Assembly: GCA_046350935.1 (NCBI GenBank)
Contig: JAXLZK010000004.1
Span: 1 to 64,000 of the forward strand
Direction of reading: 5' to 3'
DNA from: Nitrobium sp046350935
Lineage (GTDB): Bacteria; Nitrospirota; Thermodesulfovibrionia; Thermodesulfovibrionales; Dissulfurispiraceae
Length of the DNA stretch: 64,000 nucleotides
Shown here piece after piece: positions 56,458 to 64,000 of the stretch. Each line of letters begins with the position of its first letter. Positions within the stretch are counted from its first letter, which is position 1. The translations under genes and the position numbers were made by a program. The notes beneath the pieces are model-generated. The model saw nothing but the letters and a program-made list of their open reading frames with translations. It did not search any database and was not told the DNA's origin.

Positions 56458-57843
56458 TTATCGCACCTCTCCTCCCACCACCATCTCGGGGATCCGCAGG
56501 GTGGGCATTCCGTCGGACACCGGCACTCCCTGTCCGTCCTTGCCGCAGGTGCCTATAGAGAAGCCCAGGTCGGAGCCGACCATATCGATGGAAAGCAGCA
56601 CCTCCGGACCGTTTCCGGTCAGGGTGGCTCCCCGTACCGGCTCGCCGACGGCCCCGTTTTCGAGCAGATATCCTTCCTGTACATCGAACACGAAGTCTCC
56701 GGTGACGGTGTTTACCTGGCCTCCTCCCATCTTCCTCACCAGGAGTCCCGAGGGCACCGAACGGATGACTTCGTCCGGTGCGACGGAGCCGGGGGCGATG
56801 AGCGTGTTGGTCATGCGGGGAATGGGCTTGTGCCCGTAAGACTCCCGTCTGCCGTTGCCGGTGGAAGGGACGCGGTCTACCAGTGCGGTGTACCTGTCGT
56901 AAAGGTATCCCGTGAGGATGCCCTCCTGGACAAGGACATTCCTCTTCGCAGGCGTCCCCTCATCATCGAAGCCGAAAGAGCCCCTCTTGTTCGGAAGGGT
57001 GGCGTCGTCGATCACGGTGACAACCGGGGACGCGACCCTTGTGCCGACTTTCCCTGAATAGACGGAGAGCCCCTGCTGCGCCAGGTCCGCTTCGAGGCCG
57101 TGTCCTATGGCCTCGTGGATCATCGTCCCTCCCGCTTCCGACGAGATGATCACCGGCATCCTTCCCCCCGGCGCCTTCCGCGCACCCAGCATCAGGACGG
57201 CCCTCCGGGCGGCCTTCACGGCAAGGGCGTCAAAAGGAGTCTCATCGAACAGTTCGCAGCCTACAAGGCCCCCGATAGACTCGTACCCCGTCTGCACCGT
57301 GCTCCCTTCCGCTGCAACCACCTGCACCATTCCCATGGTATACGCCCTCTCGTCCTCGACGATATAGCCTTCCGAAGTGGCGATCTTTACCTGCTGGAGA
57401 GAGTCCCGGTAGACGACGGAGGCTTGCCGGATCCTGGCGTCGTATTTTCTCGCCGCATCGTTCCCCTTCCGGACCTGGGCGACCTTATCGCCGGTGGGAA
57501 CGGCTCCGGGAGGACGCAGGATGGAGAAAGTCACCTCGGGATACCGCTTTTGCAGGCAGACGACCGCCTCACGGGAGGCGACCGGGGCTGCTTTGCCGAC
57601 CACCGAGGCGAGCTCCAGGATGCTGCTCTCCGACAGATCGTTGCTGTATGCGTATGCCGTTCTCCCGGCGAGAATGAGCCGTACTCCCACGCCGGAAAGG
57701 GTCCCCTCCAGGACCTTTTCCACCCGGTCGTCCTCTACCTGTACGGCAGTGGTCTTTCTGCTCTCTATAAAAATATCCGCATAGTCCCCTCCGTGGGAGA
57801 GGGCGGTCTGCAGGGCCTTTCTGAGGATTTCATCAGGTATCAC
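56458..57843 (-). CDS. tldD: Metalloprotease TldD
   Basis: 461 residues from a GTG at 57843 with GGAGG 8 nt upstream; a longer frame to 57891 lacks such a site. It is the partner of PmbA/TldE in cleaving peptides (microcin maturation, CcdA degradation). It carries the metal site HEAIGHGLEAD (HExxxH), with GGRMPVIISSEAGGTMI before it, and later GSFGFDDEGTPAKRN, MTNTLIAPG and the C-terminal ISTCGKD-like segment SIGTCGKDGQGVPVSDG. No pmbA is next to it. An extended -10 (TGGTATAAT, 57927-57922) and a 9-bp leader hairpin (57868-57906) lie upstream. Confidence 0.9.
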   Translation of the reverse strand: MIPDEILRKALQTALSHGGDYADIFIESRKTTAVQVEDDRVEKVLEGTLSGVGVRLILAGRTAYAYSNDLSESSILELASVVGKAAPVASREAVVCLQKRYPEVTFSILRPPGAVPTGDKVAQVRKGNDAARKYDARIRQASVVYRDSLQQVKIATSEGYIVEDERAYTMGMVQVVAAEGSTVQTGYESIGGLVGCELFDETPFDALAVKAARRAVLMLGARKAPGGRMPVIISSEAGGTMIHEAIGHGLEADLAQQGLSVYSGKVGTRVASPVVTVIDDATLPNKRGSFGFDDEGTPAKRNVLVQEGILTGYLYDRYTALVDRVPSTGNGRRESYGHKPIPRMTNTLIAPGSVAPDEVIRSVPSGLLVRKMGGGQVNTVTGDFVFDVQEGYLLENGAVGEPVRGATLTGNGPEVLLSIDMVGSDLGFSIGTCGKDGQGVPVSDGMPTLRIPEMVVGGEVR

Positions 57844-57921
57844 GCGCGGCGCCTCCGTATTCCTCCAGGTCGTGTACGTAAAACGAAACACCTTGCATAC
57901 ACGACCCGATCTCTTCCTTCG

Positions 57922-57927
57922 ATTATA
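57922..57927 (-). promoter_or_regulatory. Extended -10 box of tldD
   Basis: Minus-strand TATAAT preceded by TGG, about 79 nt before the tldD start; -35 weak (TGTCCG, 17 nt). Downstream in the leader GGTCGTGTA (57868-57876) pairs with TACACGACC (57898-57906). Confidence 0.5.
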
Positions 57928-58095
57928 CCATTCTCTTGCCTGTTCGGACAGGATCTCCCCTTTCTCGCGGGTCAGGATTTCCGTCTTCCCGCGGCGCTTC
58001 CGTATTTGACTTTTCCCCGGAAAAGACCCTACTATTACTATGCTCGCTCTTTCAGGACCTTCGCAGCCACTTCACGTGAATTCCCAGGGGTAAAT

Positions 58096-58124
58096 TTGCA
58101 CTTTCCTTTGTTTTTTAGTATCTT
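58096..58124 (+). promoter_or_regulatory. Promoter of tRNA-Leu and galU
   Basis: TTGCAC (58096-58101), 17 nt, TATCTT (58119-58124). The predicted start near 58131 is about 50 nt before the tRNA. Confidence 0.55.
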
Positions 58125-58180
58125 ATTAATGTAGTGTGCGTTTTTTTTGCAAAGAGAAAGAGGGTGCTCTGCAGGCCCGA

Positions 58181-58268
58181 GCCGGAGTGGCGGAATTGGC
58201 AGACGCAAGGGACTTAAAATCCCTCGAAACCTGGTTTCGTACGAGTTCGAGCCTCGTCTCCGGCACCA
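58181..58268 (+). tRNA. tRNA-Leu (anticodon UAA)
   Basis: Acceptor GCCGGAG (58181-58187) pairs with CTCCGGC (58258-58264), followed by A and an encoded CCA (58266-58268). The anticodon loop CTTAAAA holds TAA. A long variable arm (class II tRNA) and a GTTCGAGCC T-loop confirm leucine. It reads UUA and UUG. Confidence 0.97.
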
Positions 58269-58297
58269 GCATCAACAGAGAGTCGGGAGGATGCGCA

Positions 58298-59197
58298 ATG
58301 AAAAGGACGATCAAAAAGGCGATTTTCCCTGCAGCGGGACTCGGCACCCGTTTTCTACCCGCCACCAAGGCATCGCCGAAGGAAATGATGCCCATTGTCG
58401 ACAAGCCGCTCATCCAGTATGCCGTCGAGGAGGCGATCTCGTGCGGTATAGAGGAGTTCGTCGTCATAACGGGAAAGCACAAGAGGGCCATCGAGGACCA
58501 TTTCGATTCGGCATTCGAGCTGGAGGAGAAGCTGCGGAATGCCGGGAAGAAGAAACTCCTTGAAGAAATCAACAAGTTGAGCCATATCAATTTTGCCTAT
58601 ATCCGGCAAAGGGTTGCCCTCGGTCTGGGGCATGCGATCCTCTGTGCCCGGCCCTTTGTGAAGGATGAGCCCTTCGTCGTCATTTTGAGCGACGATGTGG
58701 TGGACCCCGGCTGCGTCCTCCTGAAGGAGATGATGAGGGTGTACGAGGAGCTGAAATGCCCTGTCATCGCCCTTGAGGAAGTCCCCACTTCCGAGGTTTC
58801 CCGGTACGGCGTGATCGACGGGGTCCTGGACGGGGGCGTCTACCGGATCAGGGACCTTGTGGAGAAGCCGCGCCCCGAAGAGGCCCCCTCCAACCTGGCG
58901 ATTATCGGCAGGTACATTCTCACGCCCGATATTTTCGACATTCTCGAAAAGCAGCAGCCGGGCGCCGGAGGAGAGATACAGCTCACCGACGCGCTGCGGG
59001 AGCTGCTCAACAGGCGCGTGCTCTACGGCTATCTCATCAAGGGGACCCGGTACGATGCCGGAGACAAGCTGGGATACCTGAAGGCGACGGTGGATTTCGC
59101 CCTCAAGAACGACGAGCTTGCGGGCGACTTCAGGAAGTATCTCCTCGAACGGGTGAAGCAGGCGGCTCAAGAAGTGCAGCAGTCCGATGTCTGTTAA
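58298..59197 (+). CDS. galU: UTP-glucose-1-phosphate uridylyltransferase GalU
   Basis: Makes UDP-glucose, donor for glycans and possibly for trehalose or glucosylglycerate synthesis. 299 residues from ATG 58298 (GGGAGGA upstream), 29 nt after the tRNA. Motifs: AIFPAAGLGTRFLPATKASP, KEMMPIVDKPLIQYAVEEA, FAYIRQRVALGLGHAILCA, VILSDDVVD, GVIDGV and VEKPRPEEAPSNLAIIGRYI, then GGEIQLTDALREL. The length is normal. Confidence 0.95.
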   Translation: MKRTIKKAIFPAAGLGTRFLPATKASPKEMMPIVDKPLIQYAVEEAISCGIEEFVVITGKHKRAIEDHFDSAFELEEKLRNAGKKKLLEEINKLSHINFAYIRQRVALGLGHAILCARPFVKDEPFVVILSDDVVDPGCVLLKEMMRVYEELKCPVIALEEVPTSEVSRYGVIDGVLDGGVYRIRDLVEKPRPEEAPSNLAIIGRYILTPDIFDILEKQQPGAGGEIQLTDALRELLNRRVLYGYLIKGTRYDAGDKLGYLKATVDFALKNDELAGDFRKYLLERVKQAAQEVQQSDVC

Positions 59198-59286
59198 AGC
59201 GATCTGTTAAAGCGAAGAGAAGGGAAAGACAGGGGGACGCTCCCGAAAGACGGAGGTCTTCCACCGCAGGCAGGGAGGAACCGAAA

Positions 59287-61806
59287 ATGGCTGAGACTGA
59301 GAATAAAGAGGACGAAAAAACAATAGAGATCCCTGATGCCGTGCCGGTATTGCCGGTCAGGGACATCGTGATCTTCCCGTATATGATACTCCCTCTCTTT
59401 GTGGGGAGGGATATCTCCATCAAGGCGATCGATCAGGCGCTGAATACGAACAGGATGGTCCTGCTTCTCGCACAGAAGGACCTGAACGTGGAGTCCCCCA
59501 AGCCGGACGACCTCTATGCCATGGGCACGGTCTGCATGATCATGAGGATGCTCAAGCTCCCCGACGGCAGGGTCAAGATCCTCGTGCAGGGGCTCAGCAA
59601 GGTGAAGGTGAAGAAGTATACCCAGCAGGACCCTTTTTTCGTTGCGGAAATAGAGAAAATGGGAGAAGAGAAGCCCGTTGAGCCGTCCCTCGAAATAGAG
59701 GCGCTGGTGCGGAGCATCAAGGAGCAGATGGACAAGGTGGTCTCCCTCGGCAAGACCATTCTGCCCGATGTGATGGTGGTCATCGAAAACATCGAGGAGC
59801 CGGGGAGGCTTGCGGACCTTATCACCGCCAACTTGGGCCTGAAGACGGAACAGGCTCAGGAGATCCTCGAAATGGCGGACCCCGTGGAGAGGCTGAAACG
59901 GGTGGGAGAGCTCCTCACCCGTGAGGTGCAGCTCCTGACCATTCAGCAGAAGATACAGACGGACGCCCGGGGCGAGATCGACAAGACCCAGCGTGAATAC
60001 TTCCTCAGGGAGCAGCTCAAGGCGATCCAGAGGGAGCTGGGGGACATCGACGAGCGCGCCGAGGAGATCAGGGAGTTCAGGAAGAAGATCGAGGAGGCAC
60101 GGATGCCGGAAAAGGTGATGAAAGAGGCGGAGAAGCAGCTGAAGCGCCTCGAAAAGATGCATCCCGACAGCGCCGAGGCCGGAACGATCAGGACCTATCT
60201 CGAATGGCTCATCGAGATCCCCTGGGCAAAGAGCACCAAGGATGCCCTGGACATCAAAAAGGCGGAAAAGGTGCTGAACGAGGACCATTACGATCTGGAG
60301 AAGGTGAAGGAGAGAATCCTGGAGTATCTCAGCGTGCGGAAGCTCAAGGAGAAGATGAAGGGGCCCATCCTCTGCTTCATCGGGCCTCCCGGTGTGGGCA
60401 AGACCTCTCTCGGACGCTCTATCGCGCGGACCCTTGGAAGGGAGTTCGTCAGGATGTCCCTGGGGGGCGTGCGCGACGAGGCGGAGATACGGGGCCACCG
60501 GAGGACGTATGTGGGGGCGCTCCCCGGAAGAATAATCCAGGGAATCAAGCAGGCGGGCACCAACAATCCCGTCTTCATGCTCGACGAGATCGACAAGCTC
60601 GGCATGGATTTCAGGGGAGACCCGTCCTCAGCGCTCCTCGAGGTGCTGGACCCCGAGCAGAACAACGCTTTCATGGACCACTACCTCGCGGTTCCCTTCG
60701 ATCTTTCCCACGTGATGTTCATTACCACGGGGAACCTGGCGGATCCAATTCCGGGGCCGTTGAGGGACAGGATGGAGATCCTCTATCTTTCCGGGTACAC
60801 CGAGGAGGAGAAGCTCCAGATCGCCAAGAAATACCTTGTCCCGAAGCAGTTGGAGGAGCACGGGATCACCCCGAAGATCCTCTCCATCGGCGACTCCGCC
60901 GTCCGCCAAATCATTTCGCACTACACCCGGGAGGCGGGGGTCAGGAACCTGGAGCGCGAGATCGCGAACCTCTGCAGAAAGGTGGCGAAACAGGTGGCCG
61001 AGGAGAAAGGGACCAAGTTCTCTATCACGGCGGAAAACCTGCACACGTTTATCGGCGTCCCGAAATTCCTCCCCGAGGAGGAGATGAAGAAGAACGAGGT
61101 GGGTGTCGCCACCGGTCTGGCCTGGACAGAGGCAGGAGGGGATGTCATCTACATCGAGGCGACCGTGATGAAGGGCAAGGGGAGCCTCACCCTTACCGGA
61201 CAGCTGGGAGAGGTCATGAAGGAATCCGCCCATGCAGCCCTGAGCTATGTACGGTCGAGGTCTCATGAGCTGGGGATACACGACGATACGTTCTCGCATT
61301 CCGATTTGCACATTCATGTCCCTGCAGGGGCCATCCCGAAGGACGGCCCGTCCGCGGGCATCACCATGGCGACCGCTATCGCTTCCGCCCTCACCGGGAG
61401 GCCGGTGCGGAAGGAGGTGGCCATGACGGGAGAGGTTACCCTGCGGGGCAGGGTGCTCCCCATCGGCGGCCTCAAGGAGAAGACCCTTGCCGCAAAGAGA
61501 ATGGGAGTAAAAACGGTGATCATCCCCCGGCGCAACGAGAAGGACCTGAACGACCTTCCCAAATACGTGAAGGCGGGAATGCGCTTTATTGCGGCGGATA
61601 CCATGGACGAGGTCCTGCACACCGCCCTCGCCGTCAGGAAAGCCGTCCAGGAGTCTCCCGCCGCGAGACCCACTCCCGCGCCCAAAACCGTACTGAAGAA
61701 AAAGACCGACTCGGGCCCGCGCGCACCGGAGGGCTCAAAGGGGGGGAATGCAACTCCGAAACCGAGGGGAGCTGCAGCTTCTAAGGGAAATAAGAAGAAG
61801 GTTTAG
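59287..61806 (+). CDS. lon: ATP-dependent protease Lon
   Basis: Cytosolic AAA+ serine protease for damaged and regulatory proteins. 839 residues. N-terminal LON substrate domain (VPVLPVRDIVIFPYMILPLF), coiled middle domain, ATPase with Walker A GPPGVGKTSL (about 368-377) and Walker B FMLDEIDKLG, then the protease domain with Ser about 689 in PKDGPSAGITMA and Lys about 731 in GGLKEKTLAAKRMG. GGGAGGAACC lies upstream of the ATG. The last about 50 residues are a Pro/Ala/Lys-rich tail not usual for Lon; the final 59 nt overlap thiL. Confidence 0.95.
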   Translation: MAETENKEDEKTIEIPDAVPVLPVRDIVIFPYMILPLFVGRDISIKAIDQALNTNRMVLLLAQKDLNVESPKPDDLYAMGTVCMIMRMLKLPDGRVKILVQGLSKVKVKKYTQQDPFFVAEIEKMGEEKPVEPSLEIEALVRSIKEQMDKVVSLGKTILPDVMVVIENIEEPGRLADLITANLGLKTEQAQEILEMADPVERLKRVGELLTREVQLLTIQQKIQTDARGEIDKTQREYFLREQLKAIQRELGDIDERAEEIREFRKKIEEARMPEKVMKEAEKQLKRLEKMHPDSAEAGTIRTYLEWLIEIPWAKSTKDALDIKKAEKVLNEDHYDLEKVKERILEYLSVRKLKEKMKGPILCFIGPPGVGKTSLGRSIARTLGREFVRMSLGGVRDEAEIRGHRRTYVGALPGRIIQGIKQAGTNNPVFMLDEIDKLGMDFRGDPSSALLEVLDPEQNNAFMDHYLAVPFDLSHVMFITTGNLADPIPGPLRDRMEILYLSGYTEEEKLQIAKKYLVPKQLEEHGITPKILSIGDSAVRQIISHYTREAGVRNLEREIANLCRKVAKQVAEEKGTKFSITAENLHTFIGVPKFLPEEEMKKNEVGVATGLAWTEAGGDVIYIEATVMKGKGSLTLTGQLGEVMKESAHAALSYVRSRSHELGIHDDTFSHSDLHIHVPAGAIPKDGPSAGITMATAIASALTGRPVRKEVAMTGEVTLRGRVLPIGGLKEKTLAAKRMGVKTVIIPRRNEKDLNDLPKYVKAGMRFIAADTMDEVLHTALAVRKAVQESPAARPTPAPKTVLKKKTDSGPRAPEGSKGGNATPKPRGAAASKGNKKKV

Positions 61807-62821
61807 CCCCGCGCCGGGCGCTCCGAGCAGCGGCGTCGTCATCGGGATCGGCGACGATGCCGCCGTCGTTGATCCCAAAGGGAAAAAGGTCCTCGTCACC
61901 ACGGACATGATGAACGAGGGGACCCATTTCGACCTCGACTTTTCCTCTCCCTTCCACCTGGGCTTCAAGCTGGTTTCCGTCAACGTCAGCGACATCATGG
62001 CCATGGGGGGAAGCCCCCGCTACCTCTTCCTGAATATTTCGCTGAAGAGCGACGCCGACGAGGCCTTTTTCTGGGAGTTGTACGAGGGGATATCCGCTGC
62101 GCTCGATCTCTACGGAGTGGAGCTGCTGGGAGGCGACCTGACCGCGGCGGTGCATGACGCGGTCTTTTCCGCTACGGTCATTGGGGAGGCGGAAAGGTTT
62201 GTCACGAGGGGAGGGGCGTCAGTGGGAGACAGGATCTATGTAACGCAGCCCACCGGCGACTCCGCATGCGGGCTGGAGCTCCTGAAGAGGCTCACCCCGG
62301 AATCACGGGAAGCCGTGCGGAAAGAGAGATTCGGCGAGGGCCGGCCGGGTCGGCGCGAAGGCGGCGCGCACAGGGACCTGGAGGTGGTTGTTCATTCTTC
62401 AGCAACGATCGTTTCCTGGAAGAGAACGGAGCCCCTGCTTGCGCGGCACCTGATGCCGGCGGCGCGCGACCCGAGGCCTCTGCTGCCCTACGCGTCCGCG
62501 ATGATCGACGTGAGCGACGGCCTGTTCATCGACCTGAGCCGGATATGCGAGGAGAGCGGCGTGGGCGCCCGGGTGTACCTGGACAGGGTCCCTCTCTCCG
62601 ACGCGCTACGCTATGCCGCGGAGGTCATGGAGCTCGACCCCTTTTCCCTTGCGGTTTCGGGCGGCGAGGATTACGAGCTCCTCTTCACCGCGCCCGCGGA
62701 CTCCGTGCCCGGCGCCTTCTGCATCGGGGAGATCACCGGAGGGGAGCGGGTGGTGGTGGGCAGGGACGGCAGGGAAACGCCTTTGAAAGGGGAGGGGTAT
62801 CAGCACTTTGGCCCTGCGTGA
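61748..62821 (+). CDS. thiL: Thiamine-monophosphate kinase ThiL
   Basis: Phosphorylates thiamine phosphate to the active cofactor thiamine diphosphate. 357 residues; starts inside lon. Motifs: VVIGIGDDAAVVDP, VLVTTDMMNEGTHFDL, KLVSVNVSDIMAMGGSPRYL, LLGGDLT, then YASAMIDVSDGLFIDLSRIC and LAVSGGEDYELLFTA. About 30 residues (near 195-225, RPGRREGGAHRD...) look like a lineage-specific insert. The long overlap with lon suggests coupled expression. Confidence 0.92.
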   Translation: MQLRNRGELQLLREIRRRFSPAPGAPSSGVVIGIGDDAAVVDPKGKKVLVTTDMMNEGTHFDLDFSSPFHLGFKLVSVNVSDIMAMGGSPRYLFLNISLKSDADEAFFWELYEGISAALDLYGVELLGGDLTAAVHDAVFSATVIGEAERFVTRGGASVGDRIYVTQPTGDSACGLELLKRLTPESREAVRKERFGEGRPGRREGGAHRDLEVVVHSSATIVSWKRTEPLLARHLMPAARDPRPLLPYASAMIDVSDGLFIDLSRICEESGVGARVYLDRVPLSDALRYAAEVMELDPFSLAVSGGEDYELLFTAPADSVPGAFCIGEITGGERVVVGRDGRETPLKGEGYQHFGPA

Positions 62822-63254
62822 CAAGCTGCGGGAGGTCGTCAGCATCCAGGACTCCCCCCGGAAAATAGCCATCTCCTTTGCCGTAGGCGTCTTCCTCGGG
62901 ATGTCCCCCCTGTTGGGGCTGCATACGGTCCTGGGCATAGCGGCCGCCTGGATATTCAGGCTGAACAAGTTCGTCACCATACTCGGCGTCTACATCACCA
63001 ATCCCTGGACCATCGTCCCCCTCTATACCTTCTCCACGTGGCTGGGAGCGAGAATGCTCGGAATGGGGAGGATCGTCCCTGCCATCGACTGGAACGGAAT
63101 CACCTTTTCCTATTTCCTGAAGGAGATGAAGCCCCTCCTCTGGCCCTTTCTCCTCGGCACGACCTTCGTAGGGCTCCTGTTCGCGGCGCTCGGCTACGTG
63201 GTGGTCCACCACGCCGTCATGAAGAGCAGGAGCCGCCGCAAAGAGCCGTCGTAA
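62808..63254 (+). CDS. DUF2062 membrane protein
   Basis: 148 residues from a TTG at 62808 (GGGGAGGGG about 9 nt upstream), overlapping thiL by 14 nt. Three transmembrane segments: ISFAVGVFLGMSPLLGLHTV, a middle segment with LGVYITNPWTIVPLYTFSTW, and PFLLGTTFVGLLFAALGYVV. The ITNPWT and FLGMSPLLGLHT motifs are diagnostic of DUF2062. The function is unknown. Confidence 0.85.
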   Translation: MALRDKLREVVSIQDSPRKIAISFAVGVFLGMSPLLGLHTVLGIAAAWIFRLNKFVTILGVYITNPWTIVPLYTFSTWLGARMLGMGRIVPAIDWNGITFSYFLKEMKPLLWPFLLGTTFVGLLFAALGYVVVHHAVMKSRSRRKEPS

Positions 63255-63296
63255 GGGACGCTCCGCCCTTTGCAGGACGGAGCACGGCATTCGTGG

Positions 63297-63302
63297 TACA
63301 AT
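63297..63302 (+). promoter_or_regulatory. Possible -10 box of rimO
   Basis: TACAAT 25 nt before the first in-frame ATG of rimO (63328); the -35 is not clear. Confidence 0.35.
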
Positions 63303-63360
63303 AACGAAGCGGCGTTTCAGGGTGCGTATGCACACGCGCAGTATGAAAAAAGCGGAGAAC

Positions 63361-64000
63361 ATGACAGTGAAGATCCATATAACAACCCTCGGCTGTCCCA
63401 AGAATACCGTCGATTCCGGCCACCTGGCGCGACGGTTCGAGGCGGAGGGGTTCATCCAGGTGGAGGAAAGCGGGGAGGCGGACATCCTCCTCGTAAACAC
63501 CTGCGGGTTTGTGAGGGACGCGAAGGAGGAGTCGGTCGATGAAATCCTCCGGCTTGCGGAGATCAAGAAGGGACAGGAGAGGGGGAGCGCGAAGAGCCTC
63601 CTCGTTTTCGGGTGCCTCGCCAAGAGATACGGGGCCGAGTTGACTCAGGAGATCCCCGAGATCGACGGGCTCTGGGGAGTTTCCGAAGAGGAGGGGATTG
63701 TCGAGTATTGCAAGGGCCTGCAGATGCGGAAGGGCGGGGAGGCCGGGGCGAAAAGGGCAGGAAGGCTGGCAGCGCCAGCAGCGGCGTCCTCCGCTGAACC
63801 GGGGTTCATGACCTCCTATGCCTACCTCAAGATCGCTGAAGGGTGCGACAAGAAGTGCACCTTCTGCGTGATCCCGTCCATCAGGGGGAAGTTCAGGAGC
63901 GTGCCCCGCGCAGAGGTCCTGCAGGAGGCCGGAGACCTTGTCCGGAGCGGAGTGCGGGAGCTGATTCTGGTGGCCCAGGACATAACGAGCTACGGCAAGG
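63361..64000 (+). CDS. rimO: Ribosomal protein S12 methylthiotransferase RimO (5' part)
   Basis: Radical SAM enzyme that adds a methylthio group to an Asp of ribosomal protein S12. Runs off the window at codon 213. UPF0004 domain: ITTLGCPKNTVDSG, ILLVNTCGFVRDAKEES and LLVFGCLAKRYGAEL hold its three cluster cysteines. The radical SAM motif CDKKCTFCVIPSIRGKFRS follows. CPKN and CGFV(R)DAK distinguish RimO from MiaB. In-frame ATGs at 63343 and 63328 are alternative starts; 63361 is chosen by the family N-terminus. Confidence 0.93.
   Translation, partial: MTVKIHITTLGCPKNTVDSGHLARRFEAEGFIQVEESGEADILLVNTCGFVRDAKEESVDEILRLAEIKKGQERGSAKSLLVFGCLAKRYGAELTQEIPEIDGLWGVSEEEGIVEYCKGLQMRKGGEAGAKRAGRLAAPAAASSAEPGFMTSYAYLKIAEGCDKKCTFCVIPSIRGKFRSVPRAEVLQEAGDLVRSGVRELILVAQDITSYGK

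Overview
The window is a GC-rich chromosomal segment with no phage, CRISPR array or intact insertion sequence. LolA and LpxC show a diderm (Gram-negative) bacterium. A full chemotaxis set, three sigma-54 (-24/-12) promoters and a c-di-GMP riboswitch point to a free-living, motile, environmentally responsive organism. The gene mix would fit Nitrospirota or a deltaproteobacterium-like lineage; that placement is an inference only.

Layout. (1) 1-14.9 kb is mostly housekeeping: a decayed ORF tail, ftsK (interrupted by a 10-N gap), lolA-pdxA-ene reductase, rimI and tsaB, an MFS exporter, a PQQ-type sugar dehydrogenase, a radical SAM protein with a family 2 glycosyltransferase, and a low-GC secreted protein. 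(2) 14.5-19.5 kb is a GlrK/QseG/GlrR-type sigma-54 two-component operon. A sigma-54 promoter lies at each end, one reading into a BON lipoprotein and one into two small proteins. (3) 19.8-22.1 kb holds a large GAF/kinase/GAF/HD-GYP protein whose two catalytic domains both look dead. (4) 22.5-36.9 kb holds yqeY and then a compatible-solute island: glucosyl/mannosyl-phosphoglycerate phosphatase, glycerate kinase, GpgS-like synthase, DUF5752, TreT, TreY, GlgC, an MGS-like transferase and a mechanosensitive-channel-type membrane protein. (5) 36.9-52.1 kb is a chemotaxis cluster (cheB, cheR, mcp, periplasmic carbonic anhydrase, cheW, mcp, cheA, STAS, cheY, mcp; then cheD and a His-less kinase; divergently a REC-PP2C-ATPase protein with its STAS partner). 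(6) 52.1-53.7 kb is a secreted metacaspase whose leader carries a c-di-GMP-I riboswitch followed by a strong terminator. (7) 53.7-64 kb holds tsaC, an HTH/dead nucleotidyltransferase protein, a 25-residue Lys/Ala protein, lpxC with a sigma-54 promoter, tldD, tRNA-Leu(UAA), galU, lon, thiL, a DUF2062 protein and the start of rimO.

How the parts connect. Sigma-54 with the GlrK/GlrR pair plausibly drives an envelope regulon (BON lipoprotein, small membrane proteins, possibly lpxC). GlgC, TreY, TreT and the GpgS-like enzyme draw on sugar nucleotides, maltodextrins and phosphoglycerate to make trehalose and glycosylglycerate. The chemotaxis genes sit beside a phosphatase/STAS partner switch. Several genes have a TATAAT-type -10 box 5-8 nt before the start codon, so leaderless transcription appears common here.

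All calls are by reading the sequence; no database search was run.
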